Positions 1 to 9,473 of a DNA stretch of 64,000 nucleotides are shown in pieces. Source of the DNA: Dactylosporangium roseum (GTDB lineage: Bacteria; Actinomycetota; Actinomycetes; Mycobacteriales; Micromonosporaceae); NCBI RefSeq assembly GCF_025264685.1, contig NZ_CP073721.1, positions 124,001 through 188,000 on the forward strand, given 5' to 3'. Positions within the stretch are counted from its first letter, which is position 1. Each line of letters begins with the position of its first letter. Below the pieces are notes generated by a model that saw nothing but the letters and a program-made list of their open reading frames with translations, did not search any database and was not told the DNA's origin. A program made the position numbers and the translations under genes.

Positions 1-1065
1 GGATCGGGCCGCCGTCAGTTCGGTGGCGCCGAACACTTCCTCATAGACATGTTGCCGGCACTCATCACGACCGGCATCGATGTTGTGGCATGCACCCCGG
101 ACGACGAGGTGGGTGCGGCGCTGCGGGAAGTCGGCGTGCCGTGGCGCGACCTTGGTGCGCGCAGCCGCATCGATCTGCAGTACGTCCGGGGGATTCGGCA
201 GATGATGCGCGGGTTCCGACCCGACGTCGTCTGCTCGCATCTGCTCTCCGCCGCGATGCACTGCCGCGCAGCGCTCAGCGTGGGCCGTAACGGCACACCG
301 CTGGTCGTCACGCTGCACAACAGCCTCTGGCAGTACCGAGATGTCGCGCCGACCCTGAAGGCGAAGGCTGCGGTGCAGGCCAATATCACGCTCGATCTGA
401 CCATGCGCCGGATCCGGCCGCACACCACCGTCGCCGTCTCGGAGTACGAGGCGAGCGAGCTGCGCGACCGCGGCCGGGTGAAAGACATCCGGGTCATCCC
501 CAACCCCCTCCCGCCGATCTGGCCTGCACCGACGTCCGCGCCTGTACCGGCCGGTCCTGGTCCGCTCACGATCGGTTTTATGGGCCGCCTCGAACGGGAA
601 AAGGGCGCCGGTGTTCTCGCCGATGTGGCCCGGTCCCTTCCTACCGCACAGTTCAAGATTGCTGGTTCCGGCTCGATGGTCATTCCGCCGCTGCCCAACG
701 TCGACCTGCTCGGTCAGGTCGACCCGGCGAAGTTCCTGCCGACGCTCGACTGCCTGCTGGTGCCGTCGAGCGTGGAGTCGTTCGGCAAGAGCGCCCAGGA
801 GGCGCTGTCGCTCGGGGTGCCGGTCGTCCACTCGGGCGTCGGCGGTCTCGCCGAAGTGACCCGACATGCCGACGACGTGCTCGCCTTCACCACAGATCTG
901 CAGCCGGCCTCGATCGTGGCCGCGATCCGCAGGGCAGCCTCTCCGGGCGCCCCCACCGCGGACCGGTTGACGATCGCCCGGTGGTACCAGCAGGAGTTTG
1001 CCTTCAGCCGCGCTGTCGAGCGGTGGACCGACCTGTACCGGTCGGTGTCTCATGCAGCAAATTGA
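1..1065 (+). CDS. Glycosyltransferase family 4, 5'-truncated by the window edge
   Basis: This GT4-type retaining glycosyltransferase probably transfers a nucleotide-activated sugar onto a lipid-linked glycan at the cytoplasmic face. The frame is open from base 1. Upstream of the first ATG (base 49) it already encodes GGAEHFLIDMLPAL, the Gly-rich GGAE loop found near the start of GT4 enzymes, so the real start lies outside the window. The C-terminal half has the nucleotide-sugar fold: GFMGRLEREKG after the linker, then SSVESFGKSAQEAL with the conserved Glu motif, then GVPVVHSGVGGLAE. It overlaps the next gene by 14 bp, so the two are probably translationally coupled in an exopolysaccharide operon. 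The family call is firm; the donor and acceptor cannot be read from sequence. Confidence 0.88.
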   Translation, partial: GSGRRQFGGAEHFLIDMLPALITTGIDVVACTPDDEVGAALREVGVPWRDLGARSRIDLQYVRGIRQMMRGFRPDVVCSHLLSAAMHCRAALSVGRNGTPLVVTLHNSLWQYRDVAPTLKAKAAVQANITLDLTMRRIRPHTTVAVSEYEASELRDRGRVKDIRVIPNPLPPIWPAPTSAPVPAGPGPLTIGFMGRLEREKGAGVLADVARSLPTAQFKIAGSGSMVIPPLPNVDLLGQVDPAKFLPTLDCLLVPSSVESFGKSAQEALSLGVPVVHSGVGGLAEVTRHADDVLAFTTDLQPASIVAAIRRAASPGAPTADRLTIARWYQQEFAFSRAVERWTDLYRSVSHAAN

Positions 1066-2464
1066 CGACCTGTCCGCGGACCGAGTGCCGTTGACCCCGG
1101 CCGCAGCCCTGATGGTGGCCGGCGCAGTCTTGATCGTGTTCACGTTCGACCCGCAGATCGGCTCGGTGCTCAGTCTGGCCGCGGTCGCGTTGTTCGCGGC
1201 GCGCGCCCACGTCTGGTGGCTGAGCGCGACAGCCGCTGCGTGGATGGCCGCCTTCACCGCGGTGCTGATCTTTCCTGGCCCCTACGACTCGTCGGCGGGT
1301 CCCGCAGTGGTTCCAGTGCTGGCCGTCTTCGTCGCATGCTTCCTGGGCGGTTGGGCCGTGGGGCGGAAGGTGCAACTCGCCCGGCGTGTCAGGAAGGCCA
1401 TGCCAATCGTCGAGGCCGACGAACCACCCGCCGACATCGCCGGGCAGCCGGCCTCGACGCGCCGCCCGCAGCTCGTGTGGCCTGGCGAGCGGCGGCTTCG
1501 CCTCTACCTCGGAGTGGTGTTCCTCGTCGCGCTCGCCTCGGCGATCATGCGATTCCAGAACACACTGCCTCCTGTGTTCGCCGACAACCCGGACGCGGCC
1601 CGCGCGATTATGAGCCAACAGGACGACATTTACACCGGGCTGCTAGGACAGACATGGACGGTTGGTCTGGCTGTCGCCCTGCTGCGCGCGGTCAGCGGCG
1701 ATGCACGTGGCCGATGGTTCTACATCCTGTTGAGTCTGGCGTTCGTCTTCGGGGCAGCACTCGGCGCGAGCAAGAACGCGGTACTTGTAGGAATCGTTCC
1801 CGCACTGATCGCCGCATTGTCCACCCGCCGACCGGCGAGCCACAAGCAGCCGATGGTCAGGGCGCCCATCGTCGTGGCATTGATCGGTGTCATTGCGATC
1901 ATTCTCGCTGTCGTCCTCGGCGGCCAGCGAACCCTTGCCGGCGAGGGTCTCTTCGAGGACGAGTTCCGCGCCCGGTACGGCGACAATGTCGTCGCTGCCA
2001 GTGTCGCTTCGCTGGACCTGTCACTCAGTTCGTCGACAGAGACCTTCGGCCGGCTCTGGGAACAGCGCCAAGCCGTCCCACCGGGCCATGGCGCCTATTC
2101 GGTGAAGTTCCTCGGCGGGCCGGGCGAGGCCATCGTAGGACACACCGACCTGTACCTGATCACGTCCCAACTCAGCATGCCGTATTACATGAACACGGCG
2201 ACGTTCGTGGCGATCCCGCTGCTCGACTTCGGTCCGGCCGGCGCGGCCATCTACCTGGCCCTCCTCGGATTGCTGGTGGGCATGGTCGACCGGCGGCTCG
2301 AATTTTCCACCGGCCCGGCGCAACAACTCGGACGGGCCTTTGTCGTCTACTACGCCGCGTTCGGCATCTACGAACTCTACGCGGCGATCCAGCCCTTCTG
2401 GCTCGGTCTCGCGCCCGGGCTCATAGTCCTGTACCTCACCGGGAGATCCCGTCGTGCCTCATAG
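1052..2464 (+). CDS. Polytopic membrane protein, Wzy/O-antigen-polymerase-like
   Basis: This 470-residue integral membrane protein has about ten hydrophobic segments, a charged cytoplasmic stretch near residues 120-165 and a large hydrophilic loop between the later segments (around 305-385). Polysaccharide repeat-unit polymerases share that topology. I chose ATG 1052, which overlaps the upstream glycosyltransferase stop, over an in-frame codon at 998. Its place between glycosyltransferases, overlapping the next by 11 bp, supports polymerisation of a lipid-linked repeat at the outer face of the membrane. Wzy proteins have little sequence signature, so the role rests on topology and context. 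A flippase or ligase is the alternative. Confidence 0.6.
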   Translation: MQQIDDLSADRVPLTPAAALMVAGAVLIVFTFDPQIGSVLSLAAVALFAARAHVWWLSATAAAWMAAFTAVLIFPGPYDSSAGPAVVPVLAVFVACFLGGWAVGRKVQLARRVRKAMPIVEADEPPADIAGQPASTRRPQLVWPGERRLRLYLGVVFLVALASAIMRFQNTLPPVFADNPDAARAIMSQQDDIYTGLLGQTWTVGLAVALLRAVSGDARGRWFYILLSLAFVFGAALGASKNAVLVGIVPALIAALSTRRPASHKQPMVRAPIVVALIGVIAIILAVVLGGQRTLAGEGLFEDEFRARYGDNVVAASVASLDLSLSSSTETFGRLWEQRQAVPPGHGAYSVKFLGGPGEAIVGHTDLYLITSQLSMPYYMNTATFVAIPLLDFGPAGAAIYLALLGLLVGMVDRRLEFSTGPAQQLGRAFVVYYAAFGIYELYAAIQPFWLGLAPGLIVLYLTGRSRRAS

Positions 2465-3383
2465 CGTCCAGCCGCGCCTGGCTGTCGTCACGGTGTTGTA
2501 CCGATCCGCCGACATGCTGGCCAAGACGTTGCCGACCTGGGTCCGTAGCGCTGAGGGCCTGCCCGTCGAGTTCGTGTTCGTAGACAATGCGCCTGACGGC
2601 TCCTGCCACGCGATTGTCGCCGAGAACCTCCCTGCGGACGTCGCTCGGTATCTGCCGGACGACACGAACCCCGGATTCGCCGCCGGCTGCAACCGGGCGG
2701 CGGCGCAGGTCACCGCAGCGCATTTGCTGCTGCTGAACCCCGATGTGTGGCTGCACGAGGACTCAATGTCGCGCATGCTCAAGGAGATCGATGCGACACC
2801 GGACACGCCGATCGCGGTGGGTCTGCACATGCACGACCGGGAGTACACCGGTATCGACCTCAACCTTATCGGTCTGTTCATCGACCGCCCGGAGCGGTCC
2901 CGCCGCGGTCCGCTCGGACCGTCCGGCGGCGCGGGTGTCTTCCCGACCACACTGTTCCGGCAGTTCGGCGGCCTGTACGAGCCGATGTTCGCGTGGGGTG
3001 AGGATGCCGATCTCGCCTTCCGCATGTACGCCTCCGGGGTACGCACAGGAACACTCGACTTGGCACTCCCGCATGCCTGGGGACACAGTGTTGAGGGCGA
3101 CACCAAGCTCAGCGAGTTCCGCTCGTTTCTGCTGGCCCGTAACCGGGTGCTTGTTGCGGCACGCGACTTCACCTGGCCGCTCCTGCTCTGCGCGCTGCCG
3201 CTCCTGCTTGTGTCGCACATGGCGCTCGCCGTGCGGCGAGCGCTCAAAGGACTGCTCGGTTCGTTCTTGCGTGGGATCGGGCGGGGCTTAGTGATGGCGC
3301 CGGCCGCCCGGCGCGACTGGCGCGGTCCCCGATTCGGTATCAACGACTGCTTCAGCTATCTGCGTCGTGGGAGGAAACAATGA
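2454..3383 (+). CDS. Glycosyltransferase family 2 (rhamnosyltransferase-like)
   Basis: This 309-residue GT2 enzyme has a GT-A fold. The N-terminus reads LAVVTVLYRSADMLAKTL, followed by EFVFVDNAPDG (nucleotide-binding VDN motif), GFAAGCNRAA and LLLLNPDVWL, where the NPD stands in for the DXD metal site of rhamnosyltransferase-type GT2 proteins. MFAWGEDADLAFRM is the acceptor-side ED motif. The start is a GTG inside the polymerase gene. A hydrophobic C-terminal stretch (about residues 240-265) may sit on the membrane. It probably adds one sugar to the lipid-linked repeat. It overlaps the next gene by 4 bp. Confidence 0.85.
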   Translation: MPHSVQPRLAVVTVLYRSADMLAKTLPTWVRSAEGLPVEFVFVDNAPDGSCHAIVAENLPADVARYLPDDTNPGFAAGCNRAAAQVTAAHLLLLNPDVWLHEDSMSRMLKEIDATPDTPIAVGLHMHDREYTGIDLNLIGLFIDRPERSRRGPLGPSGGAGVFPTTLFRQFGGLYEPMFAWGEDADLAFRMYASGVRTGTLDLALPHAWGHSVEGDTKLSEFRSFLLARNRVLVAARDFTWPLLLCALPLLLVSHMALAVRRALKGLLGSFLRGIGRGLVMAPAARRDWRGPRFGINDCFSYLRRGRKQ

Positions 3384-4258
3384 GCGAGCTTCGAATCCCC
3401 CGCCAGCGCACCGTGCCGGTGGCGCAGTGGAGTGTCGTGACAGTCACCTACAATTCGGCCGACACACTACGTCGGTGCTGGAGCAACCTCAACAAACCGT
3501 ACGACTGGATCGTCGTGGACAACGCCTCGTCAGACGACTCCGTCGAGGTGGCACAGTCCCTCGGTGCTCGGGTGATTCAACTGGCGCAGAACGTGGGATT
3601 CTCCCGGGCCAACAACATCGCCGTCCTCGAGTCGGCCAGCCCGTACCTACTGTTCGCCAACCCCGACCTGGTCATCGAGCCGCGCGGGCTGGCTGACCTA
3701 CGCGAGCACCTGGAGATCCATGGTGGGCTGGTCGCACCACAACTCCTCGAAACCAACGGTGAACCGCAGCCGAACGGACGCGGCTTTCCGTACGTCACCG
3801 CCAAGCTCGGCAACCGCAAACTCTGGCCATTCGATCGGCTGCACGACGGATACCGGATTCTCACGGCACCTGGGGAAGCGCGTTGGGTGGCGTGGGCCAT
3901 CGGTGCCGCGGTGGCGATGCAGCGAGCCGGCTTCGACCGGATCGGTGGCTGGAACGAGCGGTTCTTTCTTTACTACGAGGACGCCGAGATCTGCCTGCGC
4001 GCATGGGAACACGGGTTGCCAGTGTCGGTGCTGGGCGATGTGCGCTGGACGCACCACTGGGCCAGGGCCACGAATTCCTTCAAGTGGTCACGCGCCCACA
4101 ATCTGGAGCTCCGGGCTGCTCGTACGTTTTACAACATCTATCCAGAGTTTGTCCTCGGGGTGCCGCGCCCACGGTTGCGTCGGCGCCATGCCCTACCTGC
4201 GCGACTTGTCGGACGCAAGGTCACCACGGCTGAAAGCACATCGGTGAACAGCTCATGA
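3380..4258 (+). CDS. Glycosyltransferase family 2
   Basis: This second GT2 enzyme has 292 residues and resembles the preceding one. It shows WSVVTVTYNSADTLRRCW, DWIVVDNASSDDSVEVA, NVGFSRANNIAV, LLFANPDLVIE (NPD metal-site variant) and FFLYYEDAEICLRA (acceptor ED motif). The start ATG overlaps the upstream stop as ATGA and follows an AGGAAAC ribosome site. It is the last gene of the rightward polysaccharide operon that begins before the window; the next gene converges on it. Tandem GT2 genes usually add successive sugars; the identity of the sugars is not deducible. Confidence 0.85.
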   Translation: MSELRIPRQRTVPVAQWSVVTVTYNSADTLRRCWSNLNKPYDWIVVDNASSDDSVEVAQSLGARVIQLAQNVGFSRANNIAVLESASPYLLFANPDLVIEPRGLADLREHLEIHGGLVAPQLLETNGEPQPNGRGFPYVTAKLGNRKLWPFDRLHDGYRILTAPGEARWVAWAIGAAVAMQRAGFDRIGGWNERFFLYYEDAEICLRAWEHGLPVSVLGDVRWTHHWARATNSFKWSRAHNLELRAARTFYNIYPEFVLGVPRPRLRRRHALPARLVGRKVTTAESTSVNSS

Positions 4259-4341
4259 CCCGCAATGTCTGTCCTTCCGATTTCTGAATCGATGGTTCAC
4301 CGCCGACGGCCGCTGACATTAGCTCTGGATCTCCGTCGATT

Positions 4342-5505
4342 TCAGCTATACTGCTGCCAGATATCGCGCAGCGGTTCCCACCGTCCGTTGAACTCCCGGT
4401 CGCAGACCGCCTCGAGCATCACCGCCGCGGAGCCGTCGTCTCGGTCCCACCACACGCCGCAGATCGTTGTGCCGGTGCTGAGCCGGTTGGCGTATTCGAT
4501 GTACTGACCGGAGACTTGCGTCTTGGCACCGGTTTTTTTGGCCGGTGGCGCCAGGCCCGATGCGAGGTTCGCGGCGTCTGCGTTGAGCCGATGGTGATAG
4601 GCGCGCGCCTCATCGCGGGAGGCCGACGAGTCGTACAGGGCGAAGTGGGCCGAGATTCCGCCGTACATGCAGCCGACGTGGATCTTCTCCCCTTGGTTGA
4701 GGGCAGGCCCGTAGGGATCGGAATTCGTTAGGCAACCGCCCAGGTATGGCAGCCATGGGTCGGCGAGAGCGGCCAGGTCACCGCTGAGCTTCTGCTTGTT
4801 CAGGTCGCGTCGAACCGACTCGTAGGCGGACAGCGAGCGGCCCGGCTCCGGAGTGGACGACTCCGTTGCCTTCGGTTCCGCCCCATTCATCGACCTGCTG
4901 GTGAAGTATCCGGCCGGTCCGGCCAGCAGGATTCCGACCGCCAAGCCGACCAGCAGCCACAGGGCCACCTTGCCGCGTTGCGGTGGTGGCGACGGAGTGA
5001 TACGCGGCTGCCAGGACTCCGGGTTGTCCATCGGGGAGCCAGCGCTCACCGACGGCGACGACCACGACTGTGGTGGTGCTGAGGTGGGGGTTCCGTACTG
5101 TCGTGACCATGTCTGGTGCGGCGCGGCCTGCGGTGGTGGCAATGGCGGCCCGGGTCGCGTCTCCGCTTGCTGGCTTGGGTCCGCACCAGGCCGGGGCTGC
5201 TGCGGAGAACCCGTCGGAGGCTCCGACCATGCCTGGTGCGGTGCGGTGCTCTGGTGCGGTGGTGCTGAGGTGGGGGTTCCGTACTGTCCTGACCATGTCT
5301 GGTGCGGCGCGGCCTGCGGTGGTGGCAATGGCGGCCCGGGTCGCGTCTCCGCTTGCTGGCTTGGGTCCGCACCAGGCCGGGGCTGCTGCGGAGAACCCGT
5401 CGGAGGCCCGGGCGGCCATACCGGAGACGGCTGGTTTGGTTGCGGCTCGGCAGCGTGCGCGCGCCGGGAATCTCCCTGATGCTCGGGGGATGGGCCAATG
5501 CTCAC
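4342..5505 (-). CDS. Proline-rich membrane-anchored protein with internal duplication
   Basis: I do not recognise a named family. About 387 residues from GTG 5505 (a TTG at 5532 is an alternative start). The N-terminal half is cytoplasmic-looking, rich in Pro, Gln and Ser, and contains two nearly identical 50-residue blocks spaced 62 residues apart. One transmembrane segment follows (VALWLLVGLAVGILLAGPAG), then an extracellular domain of about 160 residues with four Cys (GGCLTN, VGCMYG, TICGVWW, EAVCDRE), suggesting two disulphides. The architecture resembles actinobacterial proteins whose Pro-rich tail faces the cytoplasm and whose folded domain faces the wall. It converges on the glycosyltransferase operon; any link to polysaccharide is only positional. 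Confidence 0.7.
   Translation of the reverse strand: MSIGPSPEHQGDSRRAHAAEPQPNQPSPVWPPGPPTGSPQQPRPGADPSQQAETRPGPPLPPPQAAPHQTWSGQYGTPTSAPPHQSTAPHQAWSEPPTGSPQQPRPGADPSQQAETRPGPPLPPPQAAPHQTWSRQYGTPTSAPPQSWSSPSVSAGSPMDNPESWQPRITPSPPPQRGKVALWLLVGLAVGILLAGPAGYFTSRSMNGAEPKATESSTPEPGRSLSAYESVRRDLNKQKLSGDLAALADPWLPYLGGCLTNSDPYGPALNQGEKIHVGCMYGGISAHFALYDSSASRDEARAYHHRLNADAANLASGLAPPAKKTGAKTQVSGQYIEYANRLSTGTTICGVWWDRDDGSAAVMLEAVCDREFNGRWEPLRDIWQQYS
5072..5407. repeat. Tandem duplication, two 150-bp units 186 bp apart
   Basis: Bases 5072-5221 and 5258-5407 match at all but one position by eye (G/C at the ninth base after a shared GTACT). The period is a multiple of three, so the proline-rich reading frame on the minus strand is kept. 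Such near identity implies a very recent duplication or ongoing gene conversion. Confidence 0.9.
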
Positions 5506-5641
5506 GACGGCAAGATTAGCAGCGGACTTCAAGGCCGATGACCTTGCCGTGTGCCGCCAAACGCGTCGAAGGCGGCCGCCAGCATGATCTGTAAGACGGT
5601 CAGATACTGTCGAGTGCGATCAATGGGCCGGAGGGAGCTTT

Positions 5642-7381
5642 GTGGTGCTGCCAGGTGACTGGCGGCGGTTCCTGCCCCGCGGCCGGCATCCGCTATCACA
5701 TGACTGGCGTAGCCTGCTCAGGCTCGACTGGCGTCCGCTGTTGCTTGACTGGCGTCGGTCCGCTCGCGTTGTCATCTTCCTGCTCGTTCCGATATTCGTC
5801 GCCGGGCTGCTGGTGGGCCACCTCACCCTTGGAGCTACCGGGGCGGCCGACGCGGCGAATCAGGCGGCCGACGACACCTATCGACTCTCCTCGGGATTCT
5901 CCGGGGTTCAGGGTCGTAACCAGTGGTACTACCTGCAGTGGGATGGGTCGCAGTACTCGCAGATGGCCTGGGAGGCGAGCACCGGCCAGTGGCATGGCAA
6001 GCACCTGAACAGCCGGATCGGGCCGGGATGGGCACGCCCCGACACGGACCAGGTGGTCATCGGGTGGCAGGCGCCGCGATCCGGGATCGTAACCGTGCAG
6101 GGCACGATGGACCATCGGATGTACACCCCCACAAGTGACGGTGTGCGTGCGGTCGTCAAGCAGCGGAGGGGCACAACCATTACCAAGGTCTGGCCGTCCG
6201 CCGACTACCAGGTCATCCGACCGAACTTCATGGCACAGCACGTGTTCAAGGTGGACGTACGGGCCGGAGACATGCTCTATTTCCATGTCGACCAGTTCGG
6301 GACCGCGGCCTATGACACGCTGTTCTGGGACCTTGGGGTCACATACGGACTGGAGCCGAAGTTCCTGCTTGATCAGGCCGAGTCGGTCATGACGCCCGAC
6401 GCCTTCCAGAAGATGCGAGTGCCGACCGCCCACGACTCGTCGCTGTCGGTCGTGCCCAACGGCAAGGACTTCGACTTCTATCACTCGTTCGGCACCACCA
6501 ACAACGGCACCATGCTGGCCAAGTTCAGCGGCACGCTCGCCGATCCGGCTCAGAAGTCCGTCTACAGCATGAACATGTTGAACACGCGTGATGGTGAGCA
6601 GTGGTGGATCGCCAACATGTACCGGACGCCCGACAACGCGTTGCTGGCCTTCTGTCACATCGAGAACGCCGACCCAGCGAGGTACGGCTGGTGGGGGATC
6701 GGCCTCGCGTTCTCCACCGACAACGGCGCCTCGTTCCGCCGATTGGGATGGGTCGTCGGGCAGCACGTGGCGGACAGCACCGGTCAGACCAACATCGGCG
6801 GCGTGCCGTACGTCGCGAAGGATGGCTACTTCTACCTGTACTACGGCGATGTGATGACTGTCGGCACCGCGCCGGATCCATCCGTTGCTCGTGCTCCGAT
6901 CGCTGAGGTACTCGACGCCGCGCGACGCGGCACGGTCAGCGACTGGCGCAAATACCACAACGGAGAATGGACCGAGCCGGGGTTGAACGGTAGGGCCACG
7001 CCCATCATGGATCACGGGCTGCTGTATTCGACCCACGGCGACAGCGCATTTAGCACGTACCTTGGCAAGTATCTGTTCACCGGGTATACCCACGGGCCGG
7101 GCAAGGGCGTGTTCCTCACGTTCTCCAAGGATGCCGTCAGTTACGAGACGCCCTCCTGGATCCAGCGCAGCGCCATTCCAGACAAGGACTCGCTCTCACC
7201 GTACGAAACCATCGTCAACATGGACGGCTTGGACAACGGGATCGTCGGGCAGTCGTTCTACATTTATTACGGGTACCAGTTCCGCCAGGCCGACGTGGTC
7301 ACGGGCGACTACCCACGGCTGTACCGCTGGCTGTATCGGCAGAAGGTGACGCTCAACGTCGCCGGGTTCAGCGGAGGATGA
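5642..7381 (+). CDS. Membrane-anchored exoprotein, jelly-roll plus propeller-like domain
   Basis: A 579-residue protein I cannot assign to a named family. It begins with GTG 5642 after a GGAGGGAG ribosome site. The first 40 residues contain four spaced DWR motifs, then one transmembrane anchor (VVIFLLVPIFVAGLLVGHL), so most of it is outside the cell. Residues about 60-220 look like a beta-rich carbohydrate-binding module (YYLQWDGS, IVTVQGTMDHRM, LYFHVDQFG). The remainder has blade-like repeats with paired Trp/Tyr and Asp residues (WWIANMYRTPDN, FYLYYGDV, YLFTGYTHGPGKG), as in secreted sialidase- or DUF4185-like propellers. Its place beside glycosyltransferases suggests polysaccharide binding or trimming. 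A stem-loop follows the gene. Confidence 0.65.
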   Translation: MVLPGDWRRFLPRGRHPLSHDWRSLLRLDWRPLLLDWRRSARVVIFLLVPIFVAGLLVGHLTLGATGAADAANQAADDTYRLSSGFSGVQGRNQWYYLQWDGSQYSQMAWEASTGQWHGKHLNSRIGPGWARPDTDQVVIGWQAPRSGIVTVQGTMDHRMYTPTSDGVRAVVKQRRGTTITKVWPSADYQVIRPNFMAQHVFKVDVRAGDMLYFHVDQFGTAAYDTLFWDLGVTYGLEPKFLLDQAESVMTPDAFQKMRVPTAHDSSLSVVPNGKDFDFYHSFGTTNNGTMLAKFSGTLADPAQKSVYSMNMLNTRDGEQWWIANMYRTPDNALLAFCHIENADPARYGWWGIGLAFSTDNGASFRRLGWVVGQHVADSTGQTNIGGVPYVAKDGYFYLYYGDVMTVGTAPDPSVARAPIAEVLDAARRGTVSDWRKYHNGEWTEPGLNGRATPIMDHGLLYSTHGDSAFSTYLGKYLFTGYTHGPGKGVFLTFSKDAVSYETPSWIQRSAIPDKDSLSPYETIVNMDGLDNGIVGQSFYIYYGYQFRQADVVTGDYPRLYRWLYRQKVTLNVAGFSGG

Positions 7382-7401
7382 CGCCGATCTCGCCCCTCCT
7401 C

Positions 7402-7450
7402 CACGCCGCCTCGGCTGGTCCCCCGATGAGGACCCACCCGAGGCGGCGTG
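7402..7450. terminator. Stem-loop between convergent genes
   Basis: CACGCCGCCTCGG at 7402-7414 and its exact complement at 7438-7450 form a 13-bp stem with a 23-nt loop. It lies 20 bp after the exoprotein stop and before the convergent sugar transferase, so it could end transcripts from both sides. There is no clear U tract, which is common in high-GC actinobacteria. Confidence 0.65.
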
Positions 7451-7608
7451 CCCGGCCTTTCAGGTGATCACGCTGACTGCGGCGGATCTCCTGGGCTGGC
7501 CGGGATGCTGTTCAGCCGTACGACCGCCATCATGGGCGCCTACGCCTTCGGCGGCTGTCCAAGCCGTGAGCTTCTCACCCTCCGCAGGCCGATGACGCCC
7601 GCTCCCGG

Positions 7609-9237
7609 TCAGCGACCTCCGCCACGGAACACCTCGGAGACGGTCCGTAGCACCACTTTGGCGTCGAGCCAGATCGACCAATTCTCGATGTAGTAATTGT
7701 CGAACCGCGCCCGGTCGGAGATCGGCGTGTCGCCACGTAGGCCACTCACCTGTGCCAGGCCGGTCAGGCCGACCGGCACCCGGTGACGCATGGCGTAGTC
7801 GGGGTGCTCCGCGGAGAACTGGTCCACGAAGTACGGCCGCTCGGGACGTGGCCCGACGATCGTCATGTCTCCGCGCAGGATGTTCCATAGCTGAGGCAGC
7901 TCATCCAGCGAAGTGCGGCGTATGAAGCGTCCCACCGGGCCGACTCGTGGGTCGTGCGCCACCGACCAGTTGGTCTGCGACTCGGTCTCGTTGACCGGGC
8001 GCATGGAGCGGAACTTGATCAGGTGGAACGGCTTGCCGTAGCGGCCGATCCGCTGCTGGTGGAAGAAGATGCCCGGTCCGCCTTCAAGCCTGACGGCGAT
8101 CGCGCAAAGCAGCAGGATCGGGCTGAGGAGCACCAACGCGATGGAGGACAGGACGATATCGGAGGCGCGTTTGACGAACCACTTCGGCCCGCTGAGCGTG
8201 GGCCGGCGGACCCGGACGACGGGGATCGCGCCGATGTGGTCGGGGTTGCCGCCCTGGGAGGCGAAGTCGCGCAGCCGGGGGACCATCCACAGGTCGTAAT
8301 TCGCCATCAGCGGAGACCGCGCCACCGGCAGCAGTTGGGACTCCGGACAGTCGATGTCGGCGATGATGATGACGTCGCAGTCGACCATCTTCGCGATCTC
8401 CTCGAGATCGTCGAAGAGTCCAATGAGCGGGGTGCTCTCCTTCAGCTCGTGGGTGGTTGTCTCGACGTCGACGAAGCCGGCGAACCGCAGTCCGTACTGC
8501 GGGTAGCGGCGGAGCAGCCGGGCCAGTTCGATCGCGACCGGGCCACCGCCGAGGATGATGGCGCTGTGCTCCACCCAGCGGCGGCGTCGCGCGAACCGAA
8601 CGGACGCATAAGTGAAGGCGCGCCCCACCAGCACCAACGCCGCTGAGACGCTTACAAATCGCAGGAAGGAAGCGATGTCCTCGACGGACAAGTGTCGCGC
8701 CGCCACGGCGATGCTGACCAGCGCGGCGGCAACGAGCATCCGGCCGATGAGCGTCGGGAGCTCGTCGAGGATGCTGAGGTGTCGGCGCGCGCGGTAGAGA
8801 CCGCCGCTGGCGAAGAGCATCGCGCTCACGCCGGCGGCCACGATGATGCTCTTCCAATGGTCCAGATACCAGAACGCCGGCAGCGAGAATGCCGCCAGAT
8901 CGACCGGTAGGGACATCATCCATACCCGCAGACGGCGGGTCTTCCGGGCGGTCGACGAGCCGAGATACGGCAGCACGACGGTCGAGCCGGCGATGCGGCG
9001 ATTGTCGCTGTGGTGCCGACCGCCGACGCTGCGCGCAGTCTCAGATGCGCCCATGGACTCGAAGGCCTGCTCCGCGTCAATTGCGTGCCTGCCGAGACCA
9101 TCGCGCTGTTTGGGCACCCACCCGCCGAGGTCGGAAGCGAAAGCGGAGCTCTGATCGCCCTCGGTCGCAATCGGGACCTGCGGTGTGGACGTCGCCTCGG
9201 TGTTCGCGGGCACAGGTAGACCCGGGTCCAGCTTCAT
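7609..9237 (-). CDS. Initiating sugar-1-phosphate transferase (WbaP/CpsE-like)
   Basis: This 542-residue polyisoprenyl-phosphate hexose-1-phosphate transferase starts polysaccharide assembly by loading the first sugar phosphate onto undecaprenyl phosphate. The N-terminal ~100 residues are soluble, then come four or so transmembrane segments, a CoA-binding-like Rossmann segment (SAIILGGGPVAIELARLL) and the C-terminal Bac_transf domain from about residue 350. That domain shows KRASDIVLSSIALVLL (reentrant helix), FHLIKFRSM, RRTSLDELPQLWNIL and GDMTIVGPRPERP. The ATG follows a GGGGGAAA ribosome site. It is transcribed divergently from the LCP gene. The family is certain; which sugar is loaded is unknown. 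Confidence 0.92.
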   Translation of the reverse strand: MKLDPGLPVPANTEATSTPQVPIATEGDQSSAFASDLGGWVPKQRDGLGRHAIDAEQAFESMGASETARSVGGRHHSDNRRIAGSTVVLPYLGSSTARKTRRLRVWMMSLPVDLAAFSLPAFWYLDHWKSIIVAAGVSAMLFASGGLYRARRHLSILDELPTLIGRMLVAAALVSIAVAARHLSVEDIASFLRFVSVSAALVLVGRAFTYASVRFARRRRWVEHSAIILGGGPVAIELARLLRRYPQYGLRFAGFVDVETTTHELKESTPLIGLFDDLEEIAKMVDCDVIIIADIDCPESQLLPVARSPLMANYDLWMVPRLRDFASQGGNPDHIGAIPVVRVRRPTLSGPKWFVKRASDIVLSSIALVLLSPILLLCAIAVRLEGGPGIFFHQQRIGRYGKPFHLIKFRSMRPVNETESQTNWSVAHDPRVGPVGRFIRRTSLDELPQLWNILRGDMTIVGPRPERPYFVDQFSAEHPDYAMRHRVPVGLTGLAQVSGLRGDTPISDRARFDNYYIENWSIWLDAKVVLRTVSEVFRGGGR

Positions 9238-9473
9238 GGTTTCCCCCGATTCACGGCGAGTCTGCTCGCAGCGTTCAATGGGTCAGGATGCTACGACTAT
9301 GGAGGCGAAATCCACTAGTGCGCTGACCAAGAACGCTCGCCGGGTTAGTCAGACGCCGGACGGGGTGATCACCAGAACAAGCCACGACGACTCCCCTCCG
9401 CTGCCATTCAATATCAACCTGGTGAATGTTCATGGTCAGCACGCTGGATCGCGCCCTCAGAGCCATCGCTGTT

